In this document: piece by piece, positions 40,561-51,932 of the stretch | Position numbering within the stretch: position 1 is the first letter of the stretch | How the letters are laid out: each line of letters starts with the position of its first letter | From: Hymenopus coronatus | Lineage: Eukaryota > Arthropoda > Insecta > Mantodea > Hymenopodidae | DNA length: 64,000 nucleotides | Reading direction: 5' to 3' | Assembly: GCA_030762935.1 (NCBI GenBank) | Contig: CM060883.1 | Span: 91,704,001 to 91,768,000 of the forward strand | Translations under genes and position numbers: made by a program | The notes under the pieces: model-generated | Database searches by the model: none | Told to the model about the DNA's origin: nothing | The model's input: only the letters and a program-made list of their open reading frames with translations

Positions 40561-42290
40561 TCACTGCTGTTGAAAAGCACGGTAGCCCATAATAAACTGT
40601 TTTAGTAGCACTGTCTGTTTTGGATATGTAGAACTGGATGGATACATTTTGTTGGTCAGTTGCGGGTTCCATATTACTCTTGTCTCTCGTTTAAAAATGT
40701 TGTGCATAGGGTCTTCCAGCAGTATCAGCTTTCTCAGATGATTGGTAAAAGGAGATTTCACATATGTTTTCAAACTCTTCTCTTGTATCTCTCTGGATCC
40801 GCAACATTAGAATTATTGAAAATTAATAAATGTTTCTGCTTTCTTGTAGCTCAATGTCTGCAATGAAAATAAGATTAGTTGCTTTCTTTATGTAATAGCA
40901 AGATATTATACTCACATTGATGATCGATTCGACGTATTCATATTCGTAAGTTCATCACAATCGTGTACAGGACAGATTTTCCATGGGTTTGAAATGATGA
41001 CATCCACCTCGTTTACGTCAGTCCCAGCAGGGTCTGTGAGCTCTGGTGGTACTGGAATTGTCTCGAAATCTGGAAAGAAGAATGAGGATTATTACTTTTT
41101 TTCAAGAAATAAATTTGTGATGTGCTGCTGGTCACTTCTCGAACTTCTAATTTGTAATCACACCTGGCTCATATGTCTTGACCGATAGACGCTGTAGGTC
41201 GAGTTGCAGATAAAGTTTTTTTTTGGGTAGTGTTTAACGCCCTCTTTAACTACTTATGGCACCACAGGCGGTAACACTCATGACACTTGAATGAAGATGG
41301 AGCACTGGTGGAATGCATGGCGGGGGAAACCGTAGAACTCGGAGAAAACCCGCCCTGCGCCTCTTTGGCCTCCACAAATCTCACATGCGTTCGCTTGGGA
41401 TCGAACCCGGACCGTCTAGGTGAGAGGCAAGTAGTCTAACCACTCGGCCACGGCGTGGCCGGGCAGATGAAGTATGATGTTATTCTATTATGCCCCACGT
41501 GTTTTGAACAAATCATCACATGAGTGCGGGCGTTGCATTATTTTAAGTATTATTATATCTAAAACGCTGATCTAAACATATCCATTTCATCTATGTCATC
41601 TGAACCATGCAGCCCGTGGTTGTTCCGACCCCTGGATACATAAAGAGGCATTGGAATTAGGCAACATTACCATACTCGAATACAGATGAAGTAATAATAA
41701 TAGTAGAAAGCTATGAATGTGTTACACTTACAATATATCTTGCTCGTAGATAGGGCAGTCATCAGTGCAGGGATTCCTTGAAGGTAACTGATTATGGTAA
41801 ACAGGGAATATGGTTGTAATTGTATGCATTCGTTCATTGAACCATTCTTTATGCAAGTATGTATAATGATACGAATCTTCAGCACACTCTCTCCTGTAGT
41901 CTTCCATGCCATCAAAGGTTTTGACGTCTGTTTTCAAGAATGCTTTCACGGCGATCCTATCGAATAATTAGTGCTATATTGCAGACCTCAAGCTTATATA
42001 GCTGCTCATATGAAATAAAAAAACAACAACATGTTTTTCAGTGTATACCTCAGGGAGGGAATGCATGTATCTGCGTGTTCTTTGCCTGGAGGGTCTGAGT
42101 GAGGATGTATTTTCTAACAGAAAGCTCCGAAGGTAGAGGGTAGGATGTTATATTCAAAACGTCGCCAGCATTCTTCATCGTCTGAAACTGGTCGAGTCAT
42201 GCTTCGATGTTGTAAGAGTATGTCTCAGTTTCCCTTGTCGTATATGTTTGCCAAGAATTGGGCAGCCATGCGTGGTTTTTACTAAAAGCG
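40561..42290 (-). pseudogene. Relic of an unidentified multi-exon gene, right-arm copy
   Basis: The mirror of 28210-29642. From 42280 downward: MAAQFLANIYDKGN, a stop, then QHRSMTRPVSDDEECWRR. Exon 41732-41955 ends at a donor GTAAGT and is open here while broken on the left: KAFLKTDVKTFDGMEDYR, TYLHKEWFNERMHTI, PCTDDCPIYEQDI. Exon near 41470-41640 is degraded and has SINE-B at its inner edge. Exon 40916-41069 lies between CTTTCCAG and GTGAGT and has one extra base against the left copy. The last exon down to 40561 ends FIMGYRAFQQQ with a stop; an open part reads KTYVKSPFTNHLRKL. Neither arm is intact, but they are damaged in different places. Confidence 0.6.
41216..41462 (-). mobile_element. 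SINE-B copy 2, in the right arm only
   Basis: Full-length, with a better tRNA-like head (on the minus strand GCCGTGGCCGAGTGGTTAGA as A-box region and GGTTCGATCCC as B-box), the GGGGGAAACCGTAGAACTCG middle and a TTAAACACTACCC tail followed by an A run. Target duplication GCAGATAAAG (41206-41215) and GCAGATGAAG (41463-41472). The left arm has a single copy of this site. Confidence 0.85.
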
Positions 42291-42329
42291 ATTGTGATAA
42301 GTAGCTACTAAATATTCCCACTTTTATGA

Positions 42330-42900
42330 TAATATGTATTTATGCACAATCATCAAATTATGTGATGAGCGATTCAAGTTATAACTTATACTTCAGAGTT
42401 GAAATTGGAGAATACTTCTGAATCACTTGTAGGGTGTCTAAGTAGTTTCAAGGAATGTTAACTGATGGTTTTGGATTGGTATTGGTTTTTTTTAAGATAA
42501 TTATTTATGCATAATCGTCAAGATACGTGATGCTTCAAGTTATAGATTATACTTCAGTGTTGAAATTAGAGAATACAACTGCGTCAGTTGTAGGCTGTCT
42601 AAGTGATTACAAGCAACGTTAACTGGTGTTTTGGTATGGTATTCGCTTGTTGAAAAAATTCAGTGCTGAAATTAGAGGATGCTACTGCGTCAGCTTTAGG
42701 CTGCTTAAGTGCTTTCAAGCAATGTTAGCTGTTGTTATTTGGTATGGTGTTCCGTTGTTAAAAATTTTCGTGTGATGAGCGATTCAAGTTATAGCTTATA
42801 CTTCAGCGCTAAAATTAGAGAATACTACTGAGTTAGTTGTAGGCTGTCTAAATAATTTCAAAGCCTTGTTAACCGACACCCTTAGTATGGTGCCGACATT
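42330..42900. repeat. Second tandem repeat of the right arm
   Basis: Inverse of 27600-28180: units with GCTTATACTTCAGTGCTGAAA-like and AGGCTGTCTAAGTGATT parts, four copies. Confidence 0.72.
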
Positions 42901-43079
42901 TGCGTAAATAAAAGCATTTTATATAAGTCTTTTGATAGTTATGCGAATAATGTTTGTATACACTAGGTCGTATAATCATTGACATGTAGATGTAATTTTG
43001 TGAAAATTTTGTATCACTTATTTCGCTACAGCGTTGCAAATGGAATTGTTATTTGCATCTTTAATTAAAGTAAAAGATA

Positions 43080-44270
43080 TACTTGTAATTAAAATTTATT
43101 GAATTAATTAATCAGGAATCTAATACTCGTACTGAATAGGGGATGGCAAAGGATTGAGAAACTGTAATAACGTTTTATTGTAACTTCAATCCTCTAAGCG
43201 TTAATGTTTTAATTGGCGGAATTGTAATTTAAGTTTCTTAAATTAACCAATTGTGAATCTTATACTTGCGCTGATTAGGGGTTGATAAAGGGATAAGGAA
43301 AGTCTACTTCCGTTTTATTGTACCTTCAATTCTCTAAGTGTTACTGGCATTTTAATTAGCGTAATTGTAATTAAAACTTCTTGAGTGTGGGATAGCGCAA
43401 ATCTTATACTTGTGCTGCGTAGGGGTTGGTAAACGGTAAGAAAAGGCTTCTAGCGTGTCATTGTTACCTTAATTCTTTGTTATTTTCATTTTAATTAGGG
43501 TAATCGTAATTACAATTTCTTAAATTAACTAATCACGAACCTTATACGTGTGCTGGGTAGTAGAATAAAATAAAAAAGTCCTCTAGAGTTTAATTGTAAT
43601 TTCAATTCTCTAAGCGTTATTGCCATTTTAATTAGTACAATTATAATTGAAGTTTCTTGAATGTGGGATAGGTCGAATCTTATACTGGTGATGTGTAGGG
43701 GATGTTAAAGAAATAAGAAAAATGTTATGGTGTTTTATTGTAATCCCAATTTTTAAAGCATTATTGCCATTTTAATTGGCTTAATTGTAATTAAATTTTC
43801 TTGAATTCACCAATCGTGAATCTTATACTTGTGCCGGGTAGAGGATGATAAATGAACAAGAAAAATCTGCTAGCGTGTTATTGTAACCTCGTTTGTTTAT
43901 GCGTTATTTCCATTTTAATTGGCGTATTGGTAATTAAACTTTCTTGAATACGGTTTAGCGCAAATCTTATACTTGTGCTGTGTAGAGGATGATAAAGGAA
44001 TAGAAAAGTTCTATGGTGTTTAATTGTAATCTCAATTCTTTAAGCGTTACTGTCATTTTAATTTAGTTATATTTTCTTGAATTAGCCAAATGCGAATCAT
44101 ACTTGTGCTGGGTAGGAGGTGATAAAGGAATAAGTAAAGGCTTATAGCGTTTTGTTGTAACTTGAATCCTCTAAATGTTATTGCTATTTTAATTAGCGTA
44201 ATTGTAATTAAACTTTCTTAAATGGGTATAGTACGAATGAAAGATGTGTTTATGTTAGAGCCTTAGCAAT
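43080..44270. repeat. Dimeric ~140-bp satellite, right arm
   Basis: Inverse of 25960-27105. Units near 43247, 43385, 43525, 43660, 43805, 43950, 44080 and 44220 alternate between AATTAACCAATTGTGAATCT-like and GTGGGATAGCGCAAATCTT-like versions, so the dimer structure is older than the inversion. Confidence 0.82.
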
Positions 44271-44760
44271 GTAGTAAGTTCATTATGTGTGGTTTTTTGT
44301 TTTATGATCAATATTAGCGTCGTAATTCATTGTTTAATTAGAGCAATTGAATTAAATGTTTTCTAATTGATTATATACATTCAACATTAGTATAGGTGGA
44401 CATAGATTTTAATTCTGGCCTGATAATGTGCAATTCTTATTGTTGTAACTTCAAACTTAAATGCATTATTAAAAATAAGCGACTTCGATGGTATTTTTAT
44501 TATCAAATTGGCAGTAAGAGATTGCCCCTGGCTTTGAAGCAACCTTGATTGACATCCCGGCAAGAGAAACCTTTTAGACATGTGGGTTGGCAGCCGGCAG
44601 CTCTGCTTTGATTGACAAGTACATTGAAAGCTTTTAGGCAGGTGTCTTGGCAAAGAGGAAGGGGGCGGTACTCTAGGTGGTTTGTTGGCAGAAGTTATTT
44701 TAAGTGTACATCCTGCTAACACATGATTCACAAGAGGCAGCATCACTTTGTCCCATTTGC

Positions 44761-45790
44761 CCCATTGCCTACTATTGTTGTATTTATAAATTGTACAAAA
44801 AATTGATAATACATTTGTTTAAATGCAATTAATTATGTGAACTTACTTAAATGTTAAAATGGTAAACTTAATTACAAAATTTGTGGTTGAGTAACTCCAA
44901 GTAATATAAATAATTCAGTTAATTAAGCTGTTATATTATTCATATATGTATTTAATTATATTGTGGGCCCAATGTAAATCAATCACAAATATATAAAATA
45001 TCAGGTTATGCTATCCTACTAAAATTGTGATCAGGAACTTATGAAAAAAATTGGAGACTGGCTAAATATAAAAATTTGCATAGAAAAAGCCTAATGAGCC
45101 ATATAAGCAAAACATTACTAAAACAAAACGAATAGTTTGTAATTATCACACGCTATTAGTTTACCTTATGTAAAAGACATTGTTATGTTATGGGCTTTTA
45201 GCATCCCCGTCCTTTGTATTCTAAGAATGTGCAAACTTTATCTATTATGTTTATTGTATTCCTTGTGTGCAATTATTTATTTTCTTCTCATAAAATGCAT
45301 GCAATTGGAAGAGCACCATGCAATGGCATAAACTACATTAAATATTATCATTTATAAATAATTAAAATTGAATATTATTGTAAGATCAAAGTGCCTACAT
45401 AAGTCAAAAAAATGATTATATAAACATGTATTACATATTTTACATGTGCATAGAAAATGTACGAATCGGAATGTTTACTTCTTTATGCAGTCCTCATAAA
45501 GCAGAAGTAATTGTGCTCAAATCTGGGCTAAATCAGAAACTGTATGAAGGAGAGTTATTTTGACGAGTACAAAAGCCCAAAAGGAAGCATAATTAGGTTG
45601 TAAATTGTAGTCACAATAGTTGCATATTTACATTAGTAATTGAATGTGTATTCATACGCCATAAGGATTCATAAGGTCAGACAAAGCAAATCAGCTTTCA
45701 TTGTATAAGAGATGGGAATTTGTTTCTTACCATATTAACATACTAAATTAGTCAGATTTATAGAACATACGGGTCTAACTAAATGTAAAT
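44761..45790. other. AT-rich spacer, no gene seen
   Basis: No frame, repeat or element recognised. Confidence 0.5.
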
Positions 45791-45794
45791 GGTC

Positions 45795-46025
45795 TATTTA
45801 TGGACGCTCTTTAACTGCTGTGGTTCTCAGTGTCCTATTCTAAATTGGCGGGAAAGACCGCTTAATTTTGCTCAGAGGCCTCTCTATAAGAGTTGAGGTT
45901 TTTTTACGGGAGCAACGGCTTTACATCCCTTTCAAAGGAAGCCATACTAAGGATTTTTACGCCCGAAAAAATCCATCCCGCGACCTTGGGCATATGAAGT
46001 TAGCATGGTAGCCATTACACCACGA
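45795..46025 (-). mobile_element. SINE-A copy 4, with a small internal deletion
   Basis: Minus orientation; the tail part GGACGCTCTTTAACTGCTGT and the head with B-box inverse are present. The segment that in other copies reads ACGTGCCGTAAATC is missing, and the second half of the tRNA-like head is shortened. Confidence 0.8.
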
Positions 46026-46194
46026 TTAGACGATTCTACGCACAGTATCAGACGGATAGAGCATAAGCAATAGGATCGTGCTCCTGTACAAAGTGTTAGT
46101 CCGATAACCAAATAGAATAAATCAGAAGGACCAGCTCAGCCCAATATGCAGAAACGCCTTTTAATTTAGAACTTATTCCATAATATAGACAATA

Positions 46195-47130
46195 ACCATC
46201 ATACAGTGGAACATACGTGGAATTAGACCACATCGACCACAGCTTGAACTGTTGCTTGCTGCAGAATCAATCTTTGGTCGTGTGCTTACAAGAGGTAAAG
46301 CTCGATCCACAGCACACTGTTATAGTCAGGAAGTACTCCTGTGTACGATGCGACTTACTAACGGAAGACGGCACTCAAGGGCACTATGATGTTTATGTGA
46401 GATGATATGCTCACCGAATCCGTGTCCCTATAATCTGACATCCTATCAGTCGCTGTAAGAATTAAGCTGCTCTCCGACGTATTCACTATTAGTAGCATTT
46501 ACCTGCCTCCATCTACTGATCTCTCGCCACTGACAAAGACCTAGTTTGCCAATAATTACTAACACCATTTCTGTTGATAGTCGACCTGAATACCAATTGC
46601 CCATTTTGGAACTCACCTCGAGATTCTGCTAGAGGTACGCTAATTGCAGACTTCTTGGACAGGAACAATTTAGATTTCCTGAACACTTTAGAGCCTACTT
46701 TCTAACAAAACATTAATATTGGTAGTGTTTAACGTCCGCTTTTACTACTTTTGGCACCGCAGGCGGTAATCTAACTCCACAGTTAGCAGTTTCCTTATGA
46801 CGGAATATCATCTCAGATTTGCAATCTAGTGACCACTTTCCATCTCTTATTGGTCTCTTATCTATGTTCCACTCGTTGTTAAATCAAGCCAATTGTGAGC
46901 TTTATTCCCACTTGGCTGTTTTTAACTACGATGAGCATGACTTTGAGAATAATTTAGCTGAATACTTCACGGAGACAATTGTTTCTGCTGTTGAGCAATC
47001 TATTCCACCTGCGAATGACCAACCCCGTAGATTTCCGGTGCCTTGGTGGACCGATGAACGCCGGAATAATATTCGTGCTCGTACACGAGCGCTCAGGGTT
47101 TTCCATGTCAGCCTATATTGGATAAGTTGA
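46195..47130 (+). pseudogene. AP-like endonuclease of the decayed non-LTR element
   Basis: The first motif is TIIQWNIRGIRPHRPQL near 46205. VVCLQEVKL, with the catalytic Glu, follows near 46280. A part near 46565-46700 has FWNSPRDSARGTL and DFLDRNNLDFLNT, the usual region between the Asp-Asn motif and the pTF box. QSSDHFPSL near 46820 is the SDH motif. A further stretch to 47130 includes IPPANDQPRRFPVPWW. Frames change at least four times. Confidence 0.7.
46720..46775 (-). mobile_element. SINE-B fragment
   Basis: Only the tail part GTAGTGTTTAACGTCCGCTT and CACCGCAGGCGGTAAT is present. Confidence 0.65.
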
Positions 47131-47589
47131 TACACTCTACGAAAATGCGAGCCAAATCTGGAAAAGTTATTAAGGATAGCAAAAGTACATCATGAAACGA
47201 GTTAATCGACGTAAACTTTCCTCTGTTGTATGGATAAGCTGTGGCCGGCAAATCGACCCATATGTCAATCGCCAGTCTGAGCACTACTGCCGGTGTTGTG
47301 TTGATACATTTGACAAGACTAACACTTTAGGAAGTGCTTTCGCTCAGGTTTCTAGCCCAGACAATTATTCGCCTGGGTTTCTTCTAGTTAAGGCTTAGGT
47401 GGAATCGAAAGGTCCTCTTTTCGTTCCGGGGATCTTCAAGATTACAATCGCTTTTTCACCGTGGCGGAGTTAACCATACACTTTCGTCTTCTGAAACCAT
47501 ACACCCGGTCCAGACGGAATTTATGTCCAAATGTAACTGTATCTCTCACCTGCAGTTAAGGCTCTCCTGCTCGAGGTACATAATCGTGT

Positions 47590-48150
47590 TTGGCCAGTTT
47601 TCCAGAGAAGTGGTTAGAGACCAAAATCATGCTTATTGTGATATCTGAAAAGGACCGTTACCTTCCATCCAGCTACCGTCCTATTTCCCTCACCAGCTGC
47701 GTTTGCAAGGTAATGGAACGCATGATGAATGCACTGCTGGTATGTGGACTGGAATTCCACAATCTTCTGACCAACTTCCAGGGCGGTTTTCGCTGACGTC
47801 AATCAGAAGCTGATCACCTTATATCGCTATCGACATAGATCATGAACGGCTTTCTTAAGATCTATGAAACAGTGGGGATAGCTCTCGACCTCGAGAAGGT
47901 TTATGACACGTGTTGCAAGCAGAAGTAATACGTTACCTTCATAACTGGTATACGTGGATGCCTACCGTTAATCGTTAATCCAGGAGTTTATGAAGGATCG
48001 CGTTTTCCGAATAAAGATCGGCTCGGTTTCTTTTTTTTTTCTTCTTCTTTTTTTTTAATGTCTTTAGTCTTTATGCGAGAGAACGGCGTGCCACAGGGAT
48101 CGATACTTCGTGTGACGCTGTTTCCTATAACGATTAGTTCTGTATCTCAA
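47590..48150 (+). pseudogene. Reverse transcriptase of the decayed non-LTR element
   Basis: The best frame (47590-47796) has ASFPEKWLETKIMLIVISEK, then SYRPISLTSCVCKVMERMM and NFQGGFR, the start of the RT domain. Next, ALDLEKVYDT (near 47890) is the first Asp motif. ENGVPQGSIL (near 48075) follows after a T-rich insertion. The YxDD part is not found. Many stops. Confidence 0.75.
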
Positions 48151-49185
48151 TGAGTTCTCCCAGGTATCTGGTCCTGCTTAGTTGTAGCTATCTTTGCCAT
48201 ATTTTGTACTTCTTAGCGTCCGCAGTTTTTAAAACGCCGTCTCCAGTATTTAGACAATCTTTCTTATTGAAGACAAAAAATACGGATTTTGTTTCTCAAC
48301 TGAGAAGTCACTGTGCGTTAGCTTTTGGCACCGTAGGAGGCGATTGCCACCGTCTGTTCAACTCGGGCCAGATTTACTTCCATTCACAGATCAGCCGATA
48401 TTCTTTCATTTGATAATCCATCGGAAACTTTGCTGGTCCCCACATATAGCACAGGAGAAAGCGCAATTTGGCTGTTCCCTGAATATTTTACGGATACAAG
48501 TGGCAAATCTTGGGAAGCGGATCGGACAGTCTTGCTGCAACTTTATCATACAGCGATCCGATTCAAGTTAGACTAAGGAAGATTTTTCATCAGCACCATG
48601 GCTGAGAACGTTAGACACTTCCTAATTAGGGCATCCGTGTGACCGTTGGAGCGTTTCTATCCAGTCCTGTTCTGAGCCTCTATGTCGAATCGGCAGAACC
48701 CCTATGCGATGTCTTTGTGAGCTAGCAAATTATGGCTGTGAGCTTAAGTGCATGCTTTCGCATACAACGTTTACCCCCCCCCCCCTTTTTTTTCTATATC
48801 GAGCTGGATAAACGTTATCGCAGCCTCTCACATAGTCCAAGGCCTGCAGGTTTTCGCTTCCCTGAGCTTCTTCGGAAGCACAATGTTGAAATGCCTTGCA
48901 TATTGCTCAAAGGGAGGGGATGCACCCACTTTGGTTACGTGCAACATCCCACGTAGATCTCGGGTTGACGGCTTACGGGAAATCCGCTACATCTGTGTCT
49001 AGTATTCGTACATTTTTTTTGGTGGGGGGGACCGAACCATATATTTTTGTTTTACATAGAAACACATCCATTTATTTTTCAGAGTTGTTTTCCATATACC
49101 TTGCATTTCCTATGTTCGTTGTCGAAATTTGGGCGTCTCCGTTATTGTCAGTGATTCCTTTAGTGTACTTCAGAGCCTACATTAG

Positions 49186-49600
49186 ATGTACAACATTCAG
49201 GACGCCCTTCATATATTATATACTATGGGTGTTTCTGTGGAATGCGCATGGATACCTGGTCACGTTGCATTGCCGTGGAATGAACTGCCCGATTTGGCAG
49301 CTAAGACGGCAACCAGAGTTATAACTCCTTTTGTAACATTTGAAGACAAAAGACTTGTGAGGAGGCGGTGCTTTCATGCTGGCATAAAGAATGGTCAGCA
49401 CTCTGGGGAAACAAGCTTCGACAAGTCAACGATCTCCCTGAATCTGGGTTACTGGAAAATCTCGTCGGGAGGATATTATATTGGCTCGATTGCGCATTGG
49501 TCATTTGTTTTAATCCCCATTACCTTATTAAGAAAGAACCTGCTCCTATCTGTGCGTAGAGGACTTCTGTCGCCCATCTTGTGTTGTTAGAATACGTTTC
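49186..49600 (+). pseudogene. RNase H and C-terminal region of the decayed non-LTR element
   Basis: The frame from 49186 reads VECAWIPGHVALPWNELPDL and AAKTA, the last RNase H motif (WxPGHxxxxxNExAD). In a second frame EWSALWGNKLRQVNDLPESG and LYWLDCALVICFNPHYLI match the end region (NKLR ... LRIGHTxLTHxYLL) found in I- and R1-type elements. Open for about 130 codons in the first frame. Confidence 0.78.
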
Positions 49601-49619
49601 TCTAGCACACATTAGAGTT

Positions 49620-51215
49620 TATTGGAAATGCTGGCCTGTCTAACTGAAGTTTTGTTGGACAATGAGAGAGTGGAAGATATGGTTTTCAACTGTTTAGCAA
49701 AGTTTATTCTTAGTCTAAGAATTTACTTTGTTTTAATACTTGGTGTCAATCATGATGTTTTACCTTTTTAAATTTTGTAACCTTTGCTTTGGGTACTGAG
49801 GATGTATTTTTAGCTACTTTTTATCCCTTTTTAACCTTATTCCTTGCATTGGTTTTATAGATTCAGATATCCACGATTTCGGCATAAGATAACTTTTTAA
49901 ACTCCAGCTTTTAAGTCTCATTTTAAGTACTGTTTAATCTCCAATTTTATACTTCTTTTATCGTTTGGCTGTTACCATGATAACCTTGCAGTTGAGTGGC
50001 ATTAAACCCCACCAATAATAATCATCATCATCATTAAAGAATAATCTTTGTAAGAAAAGTTTGTGTAATACCTTGAGAAAGACATGTGAATTGAACACAT
50101 CGTTTTTTTTATTTAAGAATTTGCAAGCATCTAATGAGGTCCTTTGGTTGTCATTACTTTCGAAATAAGGACTGAAATACAACAGTAAATCAGAACGTCA
50201 GTGCTGGGCTCATTTACCCGTCGTGTTTCGTGTTTTATTGAAAATTGGGTGGCAGCGGGCAATAAAAACCACTTTTGGACATGGAGGACTGTCCTTGTTT
50301 TCTTGATATAAAGATGTTACTTAAAACATCTTCCCTTGAATATAAACAGAAAAAGGTTGTGTCTGCATGTGTGTAAAAGAGCATAACTCAAAAATAAAAA
50401 GGCAGTTCGGGTATTTAAGCTTAGTACTTCTCAAGAATAACATGAAGATGTTCAAGCAATATGCCTATCCGAAAGAACCCTTATTTTATGAAAAGTTTTA
50501 GTTTATATGTTTTATTTTCTCAAAGAATGCCTTGAATTACTTTGTTTATAACATGTGTATATGTTTTATGTTTGCTTGGCTGACAAAATGCATTTCCCGT
50601 AAATAGCGCGTGAAGTCACTTCATTCTGATAAACAAATATGTCTAAGTAAAGCATGAATATTTAGTTGAAAAGCATGATTTGTTAATGGTTTTGTCAAAT
50701 TAACCACTTCGAGCTTATATTTAGTCTTAAATTTCATACAGTTTATCAATTTTTGAAGTCATGTCATTCTTTGTTTCGCTTGATATCGTGTAAAGAGCAT
50801 GGTCATGCCGGACGATGAACGAAATTGATGAAATGAGCCCTGGGCTTATGGAGCTTAAAGTTACTCAAAATTTGTCTTCTCGGGAATAAATTAAAAACCC
50901 GGAAAAGTCCTTTCCGAGCAACTCACCCAACCCAGATTGGAACTCGGGACATGATCAATGTGATGCAGCCAGACTAATCCCATATTTGGAAGCAGTGACT
51001 TGATTTTTAAAGATTTGACACACAACCAACTTTGCAAAGAAACAATTTCTGGGATAGTTTGTATCCTTCATAAAAGAAGTTTAGAAGATGCGTAAAACAA
51101 GCAGTATTAGATAGAGAAATTCATATGAATATAACACATCAGAATTTTCTTTATGTAGTGAATGAATGGATAAATGGATGGACATGAGCCCTGTACTTAA
51201 CACTCAAAGTGCCCT
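49620..51215. other. Spacer, no gene recognised
   Basis: The part 49620-50190 could be the 3' UTR of the non-LTR element. Around 50880-50990 there is a GC-richer stretch with AGATTGGAACTCGGGAC that resembles a SINE head, too weak to call. Confidence 0.4.
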
Positions 51216-51217
51216 TT

Positions 51218-51930
51218 GCCTAAACATCTTATGTGCTCCATTAACATCACTTTCTCGACATATCTGTGGCAAATTACTGTTAAAAAGCTTATTCTCCTTA
51301 ATGCTAATCGAGATAAACATTAGCAGAAACGGTCTTATTACTTAGTTCCTTAAAAGAAGAAGGGAAATAAGGGAATACACTAGGATAAACCGACAGTTAC
51401 AGTTTTAAAATATGGTTGCTATGATATTGAAATCCGTTGCTTTGCATGGCCAGGAGTTGACAGGTTCCCCCATGGGAAATGTTTAAGTATTTTAAAACTG
51501 AACCTATTAACAAAGAATATCTAGAAAACGGTCAAATCCAAGAAAAAAATGCATATACACAGACTGTATATTTTAACGAGATCTACATTAACTGTTTAGT
51601 AAGCTTTTGGTTATCTCTTACGGTTTACAAGTTATTCAAAATTCAATATAATAAATCTAGAATGAACTGGTCTTCAGAAGTTATTCCCAGAAAATTCAAA
51701 TTATACATTTTATTTGTGATGGAAATTGTTTTAATAACTAAAATTATTACAGACGTTTTTGATGGGGAAAAAAATCGAAAATCTTCCCAGGTAAAGGCCA
51801 GTTTGTGGTGCGTATTATATTGAAAATCTTCGTGGCGCATCCAAGTTTAGTATTTAACGATCATTTAGCTTTTAAGCTATGCTGTCCACAGACATACGTA
51901 TGCACACAAAACAAGGACATTTTTCTAGAA
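51218..51930 (-). repeat. Non-autonomous repeat module, copy 1
   Basis: Starts at TGTGCTCCATTAACATCACT and contains GAGATAAACATTAGCAGAAA, TTTTAACGAGATCTACATT, CTCTTACGGTTTACAAG and a GCCACAGACATACG-type part near its end. The family end is TTTCTCTACA. Copies in inverse orientation at 60110-60985 and 61128-62400; copy 2 directly follows. A 114-codon frame inside (51479-51823) is not conserved as protein in the other copies. Confidence 0.7.
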
Positions 51931-51932
51931 AT

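Larger units (their letters stand above)
38818..44760 (-). repeat. Right arm of the large inverted duplication
   Basis: The inverse of 25425-34039, running from the sharp break inside jockey ORF2 (38818) to about 44750-44760, where CTTTGTCCCATTTGCCCC still pairs with the left end. It contains a SINE-B (41216-41462) that the left arm lacks. It keeps the jockey 3' part, the Penelope end, the gene relic and both satellites in mirrored order. Confidence 0.88.
46190..49620 (+). mobile_element. Decayed non-LTR retrotransposon with RNase H (I/R1-like group)
   Basis: Endonuclease, RT and RNase H remains in order over 3.4 kb, all on the plus strand with very many stops. The presence of an RNase H domain after RT and a Cys/His end separates it from the jockey element at 34.8-40.1 kb. 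A SINE-B fragment sits near 46720. A C-run at 48774-48784 and poly-pyrimidine tracts lie in the RT-RNase H interval. Ends not delimited. Confidence 0.75.

Noticed and set aside
41390..41462. Second tRNA-like gene (minus strand)
   Set aside because: Part of SINE-B with target duplication and further copies; not a free tRNA gene.
25425..44760. Terminal inverted repeats of one giant DNA transposon
   Set aside because: The arms contain older nested retroelements cut at an arbitrary point inside an ORF, and no transposase or target duplication is seen at the outer ends; an inverted duplication explains it better.
50880..50990. Possible third SINE family
   Set aside because: A weak B-box-like element only; no second copy and no target duplication found.
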